NCBI RefSeq assembly: GCF_900103085.1
Contig: NZ_FMWR01000017.1
Coordinates: 128,040 to 167,669, forward strand
Source: Gilliamella mensalis
GTDB taxonomy: Bacteria; Pseudomonadota; Gammaproteobacteria; Enterobacterales; Orbaceae
Direction: 5' to 3'
DNA length: 39,630 nt
Part shown: positions 1 to 8,892 of the stretch, piece after piece
How the letters are laid out: every line of letters begins with the position of its first letter
How positions within the stretch are numbered: position 1 is the first letter of the stretch
The notes under the pieces: generated by a model
Database searches by the model: none
What the model saw: the letters and a program-made list of their open reading frames with translations, nothing else
Told to the model about the DNA's origin: nothing
Made by a program: the position numbers and the translations under genes

Positions 1-511
1 TCATATCAATCGTAAATTGTTTCGCTTTTTGGAAATCAATATCAAAAATAGCCACATCAGTTAGTGGACGAACAGTTAACATTGCTTCTAATTGGGATAC
101 TGCTTGTCCGCCTGTACCTATCAACACAGCTCGACTGGCATCTTTACGAGCCAATAAATCAGTTGCCGCGCCTTGAACAGCGCCTGTACGGAGCTGAGTG
201 ACAAAGGTACCATCTAACATTGCACAAACTTCACCTGTTTGTGGATCTAACATTAAAACTTGAGCGGGTACTGATGGTTTACCCAATTTAGGGTTGTTAG
301 GAAATACTGAGACAATTTTGATACCCACAATATCGCTACCTTTAATATGTGCCGGCATAAACAGACATTGACCTTTTTGCATATCAAAGTTGATTCGTAA
401 TGGCACGTCACTATTTCCTTGAGTATAGATTTTCAAAGCTTGTTTATCCGCAGCTATCGCGGCTTTCATGGTATAACACTTTTCAATATCTTTGGCAGTT
501 AAAATAAGCAT
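1..511 (-). CDS. Ornithine cyclodeaminase/mu-crystallin family protein, 5' part only
   Basis: The gene reads leftwards and runs off the window edge; about 170 N-terminal residues are visible. The start MLILTAKDIEKCYTMKAAI and the stretch GTFVTQLRTGAVQGAATDLL are typical of the ornithine cyclodeaminase/mu-crystallin/alanine dehydrogenase-like family. The Rossmann motif GTGGQAVSQLEAM (about residues 138-150) should bind NAD(P)H. Family members deaminate L-ornithine to proline, reduce cyclic imines or act as amino-acid dehydrogenases, so the substrate cannot be fixed from this part. The start is supported by an AAGGAA Shine-Dalgarno (SD) six bases before the ATG. It is divergent from aas with about 190 bp between them. 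Ornithine is also the likely theme of the cluster at 11.5-18.7 kb, but no link is visible. Confidence 0.85.
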   Translation of the reverse strand, partial: MLILTAKDIEKCYTMKAAIAADKQALKIYTQGNSDVPLRINFDMQKGQCLFMPAHIKGSDIVGIKIVSVFPNNPKLGKPSVPAQVLMLDPQTGEVCAMLDGTFVTQLRTGAVQGAATDLLARKDASRAVLIGTGGQAVSQLEAMLTVRPLTDVAIFDIDFQKAKQFTIDM

Positions 512-702
512 TACTGTTCCTTATTATTAGTTTTCAAATTTATTTCATTTTTTAGTATCTATTATCTATTTTTTATATCAAGAATTATTATTGATTAAAT
601 TTCGATCATATGTTTTATATAATAAATTTACATTCCTTGTATATTCTATCTATTTTAACTATTATTACATGGTGCAATTTTGCCCGATAATTGAGAGATC
701 AA

Positions 703-2844
703 ATGTTATTTAAAATATTAAAATTTTTTTTAAAGGTTTTATTCCATGTCAAAATTCGCGGTAATCTTAACAATTTAAAACAAAACAAACTTCTTATTAC
801 ACCTAATCATGTTTCTTTCCTAGATGGAATTTTAATCGGTGTGTTTTTGCCAGTAAGACCCGTTTTTGCTATTTATACTGGTTATATCAATCATTGGTTA
901 GTCCGCTTAGCCAAACGCTATGTTGATTTTTTGCCAATGGATCCTCTTAGTCCAATGGCCATAAAGCGATTTGTTCGCGAAATTGAAAAAGGTCGTCCAA
1001 TAGTCATATTTCCTGAAGGAAGAATTACTGTCACAGGCTCATTAATGAAAATTTATGATGGTGCAGCTTTTGTGGCAGCTCGTTCTCAAGCCACAATTGT
1101 GCCTGTCTGGATTGAAGGGGCTGAATTTACATTAACCAGTCGCTTGAAAGGATTATTTAAACGTCGTTTATTTCCTAAAATCACCATTCATGTGCTTGAG
1201 CCAACATCTATTACAATGCCCAATGCATCTAAAACCAGTGACAAACGTTATAGTGCAGGAGAAAAACTTCATCAAATTATGATGAATGCGCGTATGGCAA
1301 GTCGCCCCAAATTAACGCTATTTGAAGCACTACTTGAAGCACAAGTCCGTTATGGCGTTAACTCAAGAATGGTGCAAGACCCAACAACTGACGAAGCATC
1401 TTATCGTAATTTGTTAAAACAAATCATAGGTGTTAGCTGTATTATTGCTAAATTCACTAAGAAAAAAGAACGTGTTGGCGTCTTACTGCCTAATGCAACT
1501 ATTACCGTTGCAACAATTTTTGGCTTATCGGTTAAAGACCGAATTCCAGCAATGTTAAATTATACAGCAGGCACAAATGGACTGACTTGTGCAATTATAG
1601 CTGCTGAAATTAAAACTATCATTACTTCACGCAAATTTATTCAAAAAGGAAAACTCGATTATCTTCTTGAAGAAATAAAAGATGTTAAATGGTGTTTTCT
1701 TGAAGATCTACGTAACAGTTTAACCTTTAAAGATAAACTTTATGTTGCAATTCATCAATATATCCCTCGTTTAGTTAAACGCTCTCAATCAAGTGATGAT
1801 GAGGCTCTAATCTTGTTCACGTCCGGTTCAGAAGGTAATCCTAAAGGTGTTGTCCATAGTCATGGTAGTTTGCTTGCTAATGTTGAGCAAATTCGAACTG
1901 TTATCGATCCAACTCCAGCTGACCGCTTTATGTCCGCATTACCATTATTCCATGCTTTTGGTATTACAGCGGGATTATTTTTACCGCTGTTTTCAGGTAG
2001 TCGCACATTTTTATACCCAAATCCTTTACATTATCGTATGGTGCCTGAAATTATTTATGATCAAAATTGTACCGTCTTATTTGGCACGCCAACTTTCTTG
2101 GCAAACTATGCTCATTATGCGCATCCATATGATTTTATGCGTTTACGCTATGTTGTTGCTGGAGCAGAAAAATTATCAGACACAGTACGCGAGCAATGGA
2201 AAGATAAATATGGCATCCGTATTTTAGAAGGTTACGGAGTTACTGAATGTGCGCCGGCAGTGGCACTTAATGTCCCAATGGCGTTTAAAATGGGTACAGT
2301 AGGTCGATTATTGCCAGGTATGACATCAAGATTAATTCACATTCCAGGTATTAGCGAGGGCGGTCAGTTACAAGTTAAAGGCCCTAATGTTATGAAAGGC
2401 TATTTACGTATTGAAAATCCAGGTAAACTCGAAAAACCAGTTACAGTCAATGAAAATGGGCAGTTCGAAAAAGGTTGGTATGATACTGGTGATATTGTTA
2501 CTATTGATAACGAAGGCTTTATAACAATCAAAGGACGCTTAAAACGATTTGCTAAAATTGCTGGCGAAATGGTTTCATTAGAAAGTGTTGAAACCTTAGC
2601 AAAAAAAATCGACGCTGATGCAATGCACGGTGCAACAGTTAAAACCGATGTAGCTAAAGGGGAAGCTATTGTCCTATTTACAACCTCAACAAAGTTAAAT
2701 CGACAACAACTTACCCAAACGTCTCAAGAACTCGGTATTCCGGCATTAGCTATTCCGCGTGATATTCGTGTAGTTACACAATTACCGCTATTAGGTACAG
2801 GTAAAATTGATTTTATTACTCTACGAAAAATGGCTGAAGAATAA
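703..2844 (+). CDS. aas: Bifunctional 2-acylglycerophosphoethanolamine acyltransferase / acyl-ACP synthetase Aas
   Basis: Aas re-acylates lysophosphatidylethanolamine at the inner membrane. Its C-terminal domain activates fatty acid onto ACP and its N-terminal domain transfers it to the lysolipid. The N-terminal acyltransferase shows the HX4D motif (His36-Asp41 in NHVSFLDG) and the FPEGRIT block. The adenylate-forming domain has [12 protein letters not shown] (about residues 368-382) and GWYDTGD (about 590). I place the start at the ATG at 703 (713 aa; E. coli Aas is 719) because it matches the E. coli start MLFSFF and has GAGA six bases upstream. A TTG at 691 would add four residues with no support. 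lplT follows after 15 bp. Confidence 0.95.
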   Translation: MLFKILKFFLKVLFHVKIRGNLNNLKQNKLLITPNHVSFLDGILIGVFLPVRPVFAIYTGYINHWLVRLAKRYVDFLPMDPLSPMAIKRFVREIEKGRPIVIFPEGRITVTGSLMKIYDGAAFVAARSQATIVPVWIEGAEFTLTSRLKGLFKRRLFPKITIHVLEPTSITMPNASKTSDKRYSAGEKLHQIMMNARMASRPKLTLFEALLEAQVRYGVNSRMVQDPTTDEASYRNLLKQIIGVSCIIAKFTKKKERVGVLLPNATITVATIFGLSVKDRIPAMLNYTAGTNGLTCAIIAAEIKTIITSRKFIQKGKLDYLLEEIKDVKWCFLEDLRNSLTFKDKLYVAIHQYIPRLVKRSQSSDDEALILFTSGSEGNPKGVVHSHGSLLANVEQIRTVIDPTPADRFMSALPLFHAFGITAGLFLPLFSGSRTFLYPNPLHYRMVPEIIYDQNCTVLFGTPTFLANYAHYAHPYDFMRLRYVVAGAEKLSDTVREQWKDKYGIRILEGYGVTECAPAVALNVPMAFKMGTVGRLLPGMTSRLIHIPGISEGGQLQVKGPNVMKGYLRIENPGKLEKPVTVNENGQFEKGWYDTGDIVTIDNEGFITIKGRLKRFAKIAGEMVSLESVETLAKKIDADAMHGATVKTDVAKGEAIVLFTTSTKLNRQQLTQTSQELGIPALAIPRDIRVVTQLPLLGTGKIDFITLRKMAEE

Positions 2845-2859
2845 AACAAAGGATGTCGC

Positions 2860-4047
2860 ATGAAACAACATTCACTGTTAAGCAAAGGCATGGTTGCTAC
2901 CATGCTAGCGCAGTTTTTTTCAGCATTCGCCGATAATGCAATCTTTTTTGCTATCTTAGCTTTCATCAAAAACCTACATTATCCAGCATGGAGCCAATCG
3001 GTATTACAGATAAGTTTTGTAGTGCCGTTTATCATCCTTTCCCCTTTTGTTGGTCAATTTGCTGACAGCATACCAAAAGGCAAAGCAATGATGATTTCAA
3101 ATAGTATAAAATTACTAGGCGCCGGTTGTATCTGTTTAAACATTAGTCCTTTTATTGGCTATTTTTTAATTGGCATAGGGGCAGCCGCATACTCTCCAGC
3201 TAAATACGGGATTTTAGGCGAACTCACTACGGGCGATAATTTGGTGAAAGCGAATGGTTTAATTGAAGCATCAACCATTGCAGCAATTTTACTTGGTTCG
3301 CTAGCTGGTGGTCATATCGCTGATCTTAATGTAAGCACTTCCTTACTCGCTTGCATATTAATGTATGGACTGGCCATTCTTGCTAATTTTTTTATTCCTA
3401 AATTACCTGTCGCACGACAAAACATTTCATGGCAATTTATGAGCATGATAAAAGATTTTGCTAATACAGTTAAATGCATCTTTACCGATAGGTATGTCTT
3501 ATTCACATTATTAGGTACCAGTTTGTTTTGGGGAGCGGGTATTACTTTACGTTTTCTGTTAATTAGTTGGGTTCCTGCTATTTTAGACATACACGACAAT
3601 GCAACGCCAACAAATCTAAACGCAATTGTCGCTATCGGCATTGTGATTGGAGCCGGACTAGCAAGTACATTTATTTCAATTAACAACACATTACGTTGCA
3701 TTCCGGCGGGGATACTGATGGGCATAGCAGTAATCGCTTTCACATTGCAAAGCAATATCATTTCATCTTATATTTTACTCATTGTTATTGGAATATTAGG
3801 TGGCTTTTTTTTGGTGCCCTTAAATGCTTTTATTCAAAAAATAGGTAAAGCTTTAGTCGGTACTGGCAGTATTATTTCGGTACAAAATTTAAGTGAATAT
3901 ACAGCAATGATGGTAATGCTCGGGCTTTATACGTTAGCTGTCTACCTGAATTTATCAGTAATTACTATAGGAGTTGGCTTTGGTAGTTTATTTGCTATAG
4001 TGATATTTTTGTTATGGCTAGGATTAAGAAAAAATGCAACAAATTAA
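2860..4047 (+). CDS. lplT: Lysophospholipid transporter LplT (MFS flippase)
   Basis: This 395-aa, 12-helix major facilitator protein matches E. coli LplT in length and in the signature [13 protein letters not shown] (about residues 108-120). LplT moves lysophosphatidylethanolamine from the outer to the inner leaflet of the cytoplasmic membrane, delivering the substrate of Aas, encoded just upstream. An AAAGGA SD precedes the ATG. In E. coli lplT lies before aas; here the order is reversed but the pair is intact. The last 14 bases overlap the start of murQ in another frame, suggesting translational coupling. Confidence 0.94.
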   Translation: MKQHSLLSKGMVATMLAQFFSAFADNAIFFAILAFIKNLHYPAWSQSVLQISFVVPFIILSPFVGQFADSIPKGKAMMISNSIKLLGAGCICLNISPFIGYFLIGIGAAAYSPAKYGILGELTTGDNLVKANGLIEASTIAAILLGSLAGGHIADLNVSTSLLACILMYGLAILANFFIPKLPVARQNISWQFMSMIKDFANTVKCIFTDRYVLFTLLGTSLFWGAGITLRFLLISWVPAILDIHDNATPTNLNAIVAIGIVIGAGLASTFISINNTLRCIPAGILMGIAVIAFTLQSNIISSYILLIVIGILGGFFLVPLNAFIQKIGKALVGTGSIISVQNLSEYTAMMVMLGLYTLAVYLNLSVITIGVGFGSLFAIVIFLLWLGLRKNATN

Positions 4048-4945
4048 CCTATCAATGATGTTAACCGAAAGTCGTAATCCAAACAGTCAAAAAATTGATA
4101 GCTGTTCAACGCTAGAAATATTACAAATCATCAATCGTGAAGATAAAAAAGTCGCATTGGCAGTAGAAAAAGAACTATCTAATATTGCAAAAGCTGTTGA
4201 TGCAATTAGTTTAGCATGTTCAAATCAAGGTAGACTAATTTATATAGGAGCTGGTACTTCTGGCCGTCTGGGTATTTTAGATGCAAGTGAATGCCCACCG
4301 ACTTATGGCACACCAGCAGAGCAAGTCATTGGTTTAATTGCTGGGGGACAGCCTGCTATTTTTAAGGCGGTTGAAAACGCCGAAGATACCCCTGAATTGG
4401 CAATTAATGATCTTAAAAACATTAATTTTAGTTCAAACGATATTTTAGTTGGCATTGCTGCTAGTGGGCGCACACCTTATGTAATAGGCGGTATGCAATA
4501 TGCTAAATCAATCGAAGCAACGGTTATAAGCTTATGCTGTAACCCCAAAGCCCCAATGATTAATTTAGCTGATATTGCCATTACACCGATTGTTGGTGCT
4601 GAAGTGATTACCGGCTCATCAAGAATGAAGGCAGGCACGGCACAAAAATTAGTGCTCAACATGTTAACCACCGCCAGTATGATCAAACTTGGCAAAGTTT
4701 ATAGTAATTTAATGGTTGACGTAGAGGCTACCAATGCCAAGCTTATTGAACGACAAATATCCATTGTTATGCAAGCCACCGATTGCAGTCGAGCAAAAGC
4801 TGTTGCCACATTAGCCGAGAGTAACAGACACTGTAAAACCGCCATTTTGATGATCCTTACAGGTTTAAATGCAGAGCAAGCGAGAAAGAAACTAAAAAAA
4901 GAACATGGTTTTATTCGTCAAGCATTACAAACAAATTTACCTTGA
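4034..4945 (+). CDS. murQ: N-acetylmuramic acid 6-phosphate etherase
   Basis: MurQ cleaves the D-lactyl ether of MurNAc-6-phosphate to GlcNAc-6-phosphate in the cytoplasm, for cell-wall recycling. The SIS domain has GAGTSGRLG at residues 72-80, followed by [10 protein letters not shown] with Glu86 matching E. coli catalytic Glu83. [17 protein letters not shown] is the second phosphosugar-binding block, and the C-terminal helical part is complete (303 aa; family about 300). The chosen ATG overlaps the end of lplT; methionines at residues 8 and 9 are alternative starts. No murP PTS gene is next to it, so substrate supply from MurP or AnmK must lie elsewhere. An AT-only hairpin follows at 4952-4972. 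Confidence 0.95.
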   Translation: MQQINLSMMLTESRNPNSQKIDSCSTLEILQIINREDKKVALAVEKELSNIAKAVDAISLACSNQGRLIYIGAGTSGRLGILDASECPPTYGTPAEQVIGLIAGGQPAIFKAVENAEDTPELAINDLKNINFSSNDILVGIAASGRTPYVIGGMQYAKSIEATVISLCCNPKAPMINLADIAITPIVGAEVITGSSRMKAGTAQKLVLNMLTTASMIKLGKVYSNLMVDVEATNAKLIERQISIVMQATDCSRAKAVATLAESNRHCKTAILMILTGLNAEQARKKLKKEHGFIRQALQTNLP

Positions 4946-4951
4946 TGTGTA

Positions 4952-4972
4952 ATAAAAAAATCGTTTTTTTAT
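4952..4972 (+). terminator. AT-only hairpin after murQ
   Basis: Nine-base arms ATAAAAAAA and TTTTTTTAT are separated by TCG, seven bases after the murQ stop. The stem has no GC pairs, so it would be a weak terminator at best, but the right arm itself supplies a U-tract. It separates murQ from the PTS operon. Confidence 0.35.
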
Positions 4973-5047
4973 CAAAATGTGATGAGTTCATATTTATCAT
5001 CTTATTTTGTGATATAAAATAACTCAGTATTTTTATTTGATAGACGT

Positions 5048-5080
5048 TATACTCTACAACTAAGATAAAAATAAGGAGGT
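5048..5080 (+). promoter_or_regulatory. Probable -10 box and perfect Shine-Dalgarno of the man PTS operon
   Basis: TATACT at 5048-5053 is a good -10 hexamer, although no convincing -35 sits 16-18 bases upstream. AAGGAGGT at 5073-5080 is a full eight-base complement to the 16S 3' end, seven bases before the manX ATG. It is the strongest SD noticed in this window, where most genes have weak ones. I saw no sigma54 -24/-12 motif upstream, so control by a ManR/LevR-type activator is not supported here. Confidence 0.5.
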
Positions 5081-5087
5081 AGTTGTC

Positions 5088-6062
5088 ATGGTTGGAATTA
5101 TCCTAGCAACTCATGGTGAGTTTGCAGAAGGTATTCTACAATCAGGAACGATGATATTTGGAGAGCAAGAAAATGTTAAAGCTGTTACCTTGCATCCAAG
5201 TGATAGTCCTGAAAGTTTAAAAGAACGAATGCTTGAAGCAATAGCAACATTTGATAATCAAGAAGAAGTACTTTTTTTAGTAGACTTATGGGGTGGCACA
5301 CCATTTAATCAGGCTAACAATTTATGTGGAGCACATGGTAATTGGGCTATTGTTGCTGGTTTAAACTTACCCATGTTAATTGAAGCTTATACTTCACGTT
5401 TTTCTCTGGAAACTGCGAAAGAAATTGCGGCAGCCGTTATAGAAACAAGTAAAGAAGGCATTCGAACAACTGTCGAAATACCTACACAATCCTCAGCGAA
5501 CGCTAAAAGCGCAAATAGCATCCCAGAAGGAACCGTGCTTGGTAATGGTAAAATGAAAATTGTGTTAGCTCGTGTCGATTCACGCCTATTACATGGACAA
5601 GTTGCAACAGCATGGACAAAATCAACTAACCCTAACCGTATTATTGTTGTTTCTGATTCAGTTGCAAAAGATGAATTAAGAAAAAAACTCATCCAAGAAG
5701 CTGCGCCTCCTGGCGTAAAAGCAAATGTTGTTCCAATTAAAAAAATTATTGAAGTTTCACGCGATCCTCGTTTTGGCAATACCAAAGCGTTACTTTTATT
5801 TGAAACCCCACAAGATGTACTGCGAACTATAGACGGTGGTGTCAATATCGGCATCCTTAATATTGGTTCAATGGCACATTCCGTTGGTAAAGTCATGGTT
5901 AATAAAGTTTTGTCAATGAATGCTGATGATGTTGAAACTTTTGAAAAATTAAAAGCCAAAAACGTGAAATTTGATGTTCGTAAAGTACCTAATGATTCTA
6001 ACAGCAATATGGATGAATTGTTAAAAAAAGCAAAAGAAGAGTTAGCTGAGCAAAAGAATTAG
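5088..6062 (+). CDS. manX: Mannose-family PTS EIIAB component (ManX/ManL)
   Basis: This cytoplasmic phosphocarrier takes phosphate from HPr and passes it to sugar entering through the IIC/IID channel. Residues 1-130 are the IIA domain with phospho-acceptor His9 in ILATHGEF. A Ser/Ala/Asn-rich linker covers about 133-150. The IIB domain follows with His169 in RVDSRLLHGQVATAW. At 324 aa it has the fused ManX length. The linker exit IPEGTVLGNGKMKI, the block FGNTKALLLFETPQD and the tail DVRKVPNDS read like ManL of streptococci and lactobacilli rather than E. coli ManX, from my memory of those sequences. It is first of three PTS genes plus DUF956. Confidence 0.95.
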   Translation: MVGIILATHGEFAEGILQSGTMIFGEQENVKAVTLHPSDSPESLKERMLEAIATFDNQEEVLFLVDLWGGTPFNQANNLCGAHGNWAIVAGLNLPMLIEAYTSRFSLETAKEIAAAVIETSKEGIRTTVEIPTQSSANAKSANSIPEGTVLGNGKMKIVLARVDSRLLHGQVATAWTKSTNPNRIIVVSDSVAKDELRKKLIQEAAPPGVKANVVPIKKIIEVSRDPRFGNTKALLLFETPQDVLRTIDGGVNIGILNIGSMAHSVGKVMVNKVLSMNADDVETFEKLKAKNVKFDVRKVPNDSNSNMDELLKKAKEELAEQKN

Positions 6063-6065
6063 TTT

Positions 6066-6097
6066 ATATTAAGGGGTTATATTAAGGGGTTATATTA
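6066..6097 (+). repeat. 13-bp tandem repeat duplicating the manY ribosome-binding site
   Basis: ATATTAAGGGGTT occurs at 6066-6078 and again at 6079-6091, followed by a third partial copy (ATATTA) that runs into the manY ATG at 6097. Each full copy carries AAGGGG; the second, at 6084-6089, lies seven bases before the start codon and is the functional SD. The first is an extra upstream ribosome landing site. See the findings for its possible effect on IIC level. Confidence 0.85.
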
Positions 6098-6897
6098 TGA
6101 CATTATCAATTATTTCCATCATGTTAGTAATAGTTATTTCTTTTCTAGCTGGAATGGAAGGTATTTTAGATCAGTTTCAGTTTCACCAACCTTTGGTTGC
6201 TTGCTCATTAATCGGGCTTGTAACCGGTAATTTAGAAGCTGGTGTTATACTAGGCGGCTCGTTACAAATGATTGCTTTAGGTTGGGCCAATATCGGCGCT
6301 GCGGTTGCACCTGATGCGGCACTGGCAGCGGTTGCTTCATCCATCATTTTAGTATTAGGTGGTCAAGGTGAAAATGGTGTATCGACCGCCATTGCTGTTG
6401 CCATTCCACTCGCTGTTGCTGGATTATTCTTAACTATGATTGTTCGAACCATTGCGGTTCCTTTAGTCCATATGATGGATGCTGCTGCAGAAGAAGGTAA
6501 TATTCGAAAAATTGAATGGCTACAAATTTTAGGTATCTGCTTACAAGGTCTACGTATTGCAATTCCCGCCACTGCTTTATTATTTATTCCTGCAGAAACG
6601 GTTAAGGGAATATTAAATTCAATGCCTGAATGGCTAACAACGGGTATGGCTATCGGTGGTGGTATGGTGGTTGCAGTCGGTTATGCCATGGTGATTAATA
6701 TGATGGCAAACCGCGAAGTATGGCCATTTTTCATTATTGGTTTTGTCGTTGCAGCGATATCACAATTAACACTGATTGCACTCGGGGCTTTAGGCATCGC
6801 ATTAGCACTCATTTACCTCAATCTTTCAGAACGTGGCAACTCATCCAATGGTGGTGGTAAAGGTGATCCACTTGATGATATTTTAAATGATTACTAG
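6097..6897 (+). CDS. manY: Mannose-family PTS EIIC component (ManY/ManM)
   Basis: This 266-aa polytopic membrane protein forms the sugar translocation channel with EIID. It opens with LSIISIMLVIVISFLAGMEG and contains the family hallmark GSLQMIALGWANIGAAVAPD (about residues 53-72), followed by alternating hydrophobic helices. Length and pattern fit ManY/ManM. It is cotranscribed with manX (34-bp gap) and stops 16 bp before the manZ start. The C-terminal tail is short and rich in Gly, Ser and Asp. The sugar (mannose, glucose, glucosamine or GlcNAc) cannot be decided from sequence alone. Confidence 0.94.
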   Translation: MTLSIISIMLVIVISFLAGMEGILDQFQFHQPLVACSLIGLVTGNLEAGVILGGSLQMIALGWANIGAAVAPDAALAAVASSIILVLGGQGENGVSTAIAVAIPLAVAGLFLTMIVRTIAVPLVHMMDAAAEEGNIRKIEWLQILGICLQGLRIAIPATALLFIPAETVKGILNSMPEWLTTGMAIGGGMVVAVGYAMVINMMANREVWPFFIIGFVVAAISQLTLIALGALGIALALIYLNLSERGNSSNGGGKGDPLDDILNDY

Positions 6898-6913
6898 AAA
6901 CTTGGAGAAAAAA

Positions 6914-7825
6914 ATGATTGATAAAATTCAATTAAGCAAAAAAGATCGTTTGGCGGTCGCTTGGCGTTCAACCTTTCTCCAAGGATCTTGGAACTATGAA
7001 CGAATGCAAAACGGCGGTTGGGTTTATGCAATGATCCCAGCTATAAAGAAATTATATTCTACTAAAGAAGATCGTTCTGCTGCGCTTAAACGTCATTTAG
7101 AGTTTTTTAATACTCACCCATATTTAGCTTCACCAGTACTTGGCGTTACACTTGCTTTAGAAGAAGAACGAGCAAATGGCGCCGCAGTCGATGATGTTGC
7201 CATTCAAGGGGTAAAAGTCGGTATGATGGGGCCATTGGCTGGTGTGGGTGATCCTGTATTTTGGTTTACCGTGCGCCCAATGCTCGGTGCGCTAGGCGCT
7301 TCACTTGCGCTTAGTGGCAACATTATGGGACCTATTTTATTCTTTTTATTATGGAATATTATTCGTTGGGGCTTTATGTGGTATACCCAAGAGTTTGGTT
7401 ACCGAACTGGTTCTAAAATCACGGATAATCTATCAGGGGGATTACTACAAAAAATCACTAAAGGAGCCTCTATTTTAGGGATGTTTGTTCTAGCAGCCTT
7501 AGTTCAAAGGTGGGTATCAATAAAATTCCAACCAGTTGTATCTACTGTCAAACTTGACAATGGTGCGTTTATTGATTGGAATAACTTACCAGTAGGTGCT
7601 GAAGGTATTCAAAAAGCACTCATTGATATGCAAAGTGGGCTATCACTTACTCAAGAAAAAGTCACTACTTTACAAAATAACTTAGATCAATTGATACCAG
7701 GTCTAATACCACTACTATTAACATTTTTCTGTATGTGGTTATTACGTAAAAAAGTATCACCAATTTTAATTATTCTTGGTTTATTTATAGTAGGCATTGT
7801 CGGACATGTTATTGGTCTTTTATAA
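6914..7825 (+). CDS. manZ: Mannose-family PTS EIID component (ManZ/ManN)
   Basis: EIID partners EIIC in the membrane channel. The motif FLQGSWNYERMQNGGW near the N terminus, the block HPYLASPVLGVTLALEEERANGAAVDD (given as two overlapping recognisable parts, HPYLASPVLGV and LALEEERANG) and GPLAGVGDPVFW are diagnostic. I start at ATG 6914 (303 aa) because GGAG lies six bases upstream; an ATG nine codons earlier would overlap manY. E. coli ManZ is about 283 aa. The extra length is an insertion of roughly 20 residues in the extracellular stretch before DQLIPGLIPLLLTF, as in Firmicutes ManN. The same complexes are receptors for class IIa bacteriocins in Gram-positives and for microcin E492 in E. 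coli. Confidence 0.94.
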   Translation: MIDKIQLSKKDRLAVAWRSTFLQGSWNYERMQNGGWVYAMIPAIKKLYSTKEDRSAALKRHLEFFNTHPYLASPVLGVTLALEEERANGAAVDDVAIQGVKVGMMGPLAGVGDPVFWFTVRPMLGALGASLALSGNIMGPILFFLLWNIIRWGFMWYTQEFGYRTGSKITDNLSGGLLQKITKGASILGMFVLAALVQRWVSIKFQPVVSTVKLDNGAFIDWNNLPVGAEGIQKALIDMQSGLSLTQEKVTTLQNNLDQLIPGLIPLLLTFFCMWLLRKKVSPILIILGLFIVGIVGHVIGLL

Positions 7826-7846
7826 TTGCAAACATTAAGTAAAATA

Positions 7847-7880
7847 GATAAGCGCATAATTTATAAATTATGCGCTTATC
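7847..7880 (+). terminator. 34-bp perfect palindrome between manZ and the DUF956 gene
   Basis: GATAAGCGCATAAT (7847-7860) pairs perfectly with ATTATGCGCTTATC (7867-7880), and the central TTATAA is also self-complementary, so all 34 bases are palindromic. It starts 21 bases after the manZ stop and is followed by an AT-rich tract with ATTTTT but no immediate U-run. It may be a partial terminator or an mRNA 3'-end stabiliser lowering expression of the next gene; a protein-binding palindrome is also possible. Confidence 0.65.
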
Positions 7881-7979
7881 ATTATTAATCATTTTTGAAA
7901 AATCAGTTAGCAACTTTATAACTTATCAAGCCATGATAAAAAATTATATTAGCCTTATTTTTATATGGAAGTCAGATAA

Positions 7980-8354
7980 ATGGTCCAATCATTAAACACA
8001 AAAATAGACCTGACAGTTAAAGCCACATCTTTTACCGCTTTTACCGAGTATGGACAAATTGTAATTGGCGACAAAGCATTTGAATTTTATCATGAATATG
8101 ACCCTCGCAAATATATCCAAATACCATGGAATGAGGTTGATTATGTGATAGCATCAGTCCTATTTAAAGGCAAATGGATACCGCGTTATTCCATCGAAAC
8201 TAAAAAAAATGGTACATTTACCTTTGCATCTAAAGAACCTAAAAAAGTGTTAAAAACGATTCGGATTTACGTTGACGGACAAAAAATGGTCAGGTCACTA
8301 GGTTTCTTTGACGTGCTAAAACGCGCTTTTTTTGCAAAAAAGAACAAAAAATAG
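7980..8354 (+). CDS. manO: DUF956 family protein (ManO-like), man PTS accessory
   Basis: A 124-aa cytoplasmic protein with no membrane segment. VQSLNTKIDLTVKATSFT, DYVIASVLFKGKWIPRYSI and TFASKEPKKVLKTIR are hallmarks of DUF956, the family called ManO in lactic acid bacteria, where it is the last gene of the manLMN operon. Its molecular role is not established; regulation or modulation of the mannose PTS has been proposed. The gene is 154 bp after manZ, beyond a strong palindrome. DUF956 is, to my knowledge, essentially a Firmicutes family, so finding it here beside Firmicutes-like PTS subunits supports acquisition of the whole block. GGAAG sits about 10 bases before the ATG. Confidence 0.9.
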   Translation: MVQSLNTKIDLTVKATSFTAFTEYGQIVIGDKAFEFYHEYDPRKYIQIPWNEVDYVIASVLFKGKWIPRYSIETKKNGTFTFASKEPKKVLKTIRIYVDGQKMVRSLGFFDVLKRAFFAKKNKK

Positions 8355-8527
8355 TATTGCCACAATAATGAATGCCAATAAATTAACCATAAAATAAAAC
8401 TTCCTGTTTTGTCATATCTATTGGTTTACGCTTAAATTAAATAAATCATAGTCGTATTATTTTATTCACTCTTTTTTAAATTAATATAAAGCAAGCAATA
8501 TCACGCCACATCATCAACAAACAGTCA

Positions 8528-8555
8528 TTGCACTTTTTGCTAGAAAGAGTATAAT
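8528..8555 (+). promoter_or_regulatory. Sigma70 promoter of the rpsP operon
   Basis: TTGCAC (8528-8533) and a perfect TATAAT (8550-8555) are separated by 16 bp. Transcription would start near 8562, leaving a leader of about 60 nt before rpsP. The rest of the 266-bp gap upstream (8355-8527) is plain AT-rich DNA in which I see nothing else. Confidence 0.75.
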
Positions 8556-8620
8556 TCTGGGGCTTTGATTTTGTCCATGTTGGGCAGAAAGAAGATTATT
8601 TTTTAATTTAAGAGGATGTT

Positions 8621-8869
8621 ATGGTAACTATTCGTTTAGCTCGTGGTGGCTCTAAAAAGCGCCCTTTTTATCAAGTAGTTGTCACTGATAGCCGTAACCC
8701 ACGTGATGGTCGTTTTATTGAGCGCGTTGGCTTTTTTAATCCAATTGCACAAGGTAAAGCAGAAGAATTACGTTTAGATCTTGATCGCGTAAATCATTGG
8801 GTTGGTTTAGGTGCAACTGTTTCTGATCGTGTTAATGCACTAATCAAACAAGCACAAAAAGCTGCTTAA
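8621..8869 (+). CDS. rpsP: 30S ribosomal protein S16
   Basis: The 82-aa protein begins [20 protein letters not shown], the universal S16 N terminus, and contains [15 protein letters not shown]16 is an early-binding protein of the small subunit body. AAGAGGATGTT upstream supplies the SD. It is the first gene of rpsP-rimM-trmD-rplS. Confidence 0.98.
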   Translation: MVTIRLARGGSKKRPFYQVVVTDSRNPRDGRFIERVGFFNPIAQGKAEELRLDLDRVNHWVGLGATVSDRVNALIKQAQKAA

Positions 8870-8892
8870 TTTAGTAATTAATAGTCACTGTA

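Noticed and set aside
691-702. TTG start for aas
   Set aside because: The SD lies over these codons and homology begins at the ATG at 703.
4978-5025. Two TGTGA half-sites before manX resembling CRP sites
   Set aside because: Neither has a proper TCACA partner at six-base spacing, so a CRP site is not supported.
5387-6007. Long antisense open frame over manX (206 codons)
   Set aside because: It lies wholly inside a strongly supported gene, with no SD or recognisable motif.
6887-6913. Earlier ATG for manZ overlapping manY
   Set aside because: The ATG at 6914 has GGAG at correct spacing and fits the family N terminus.
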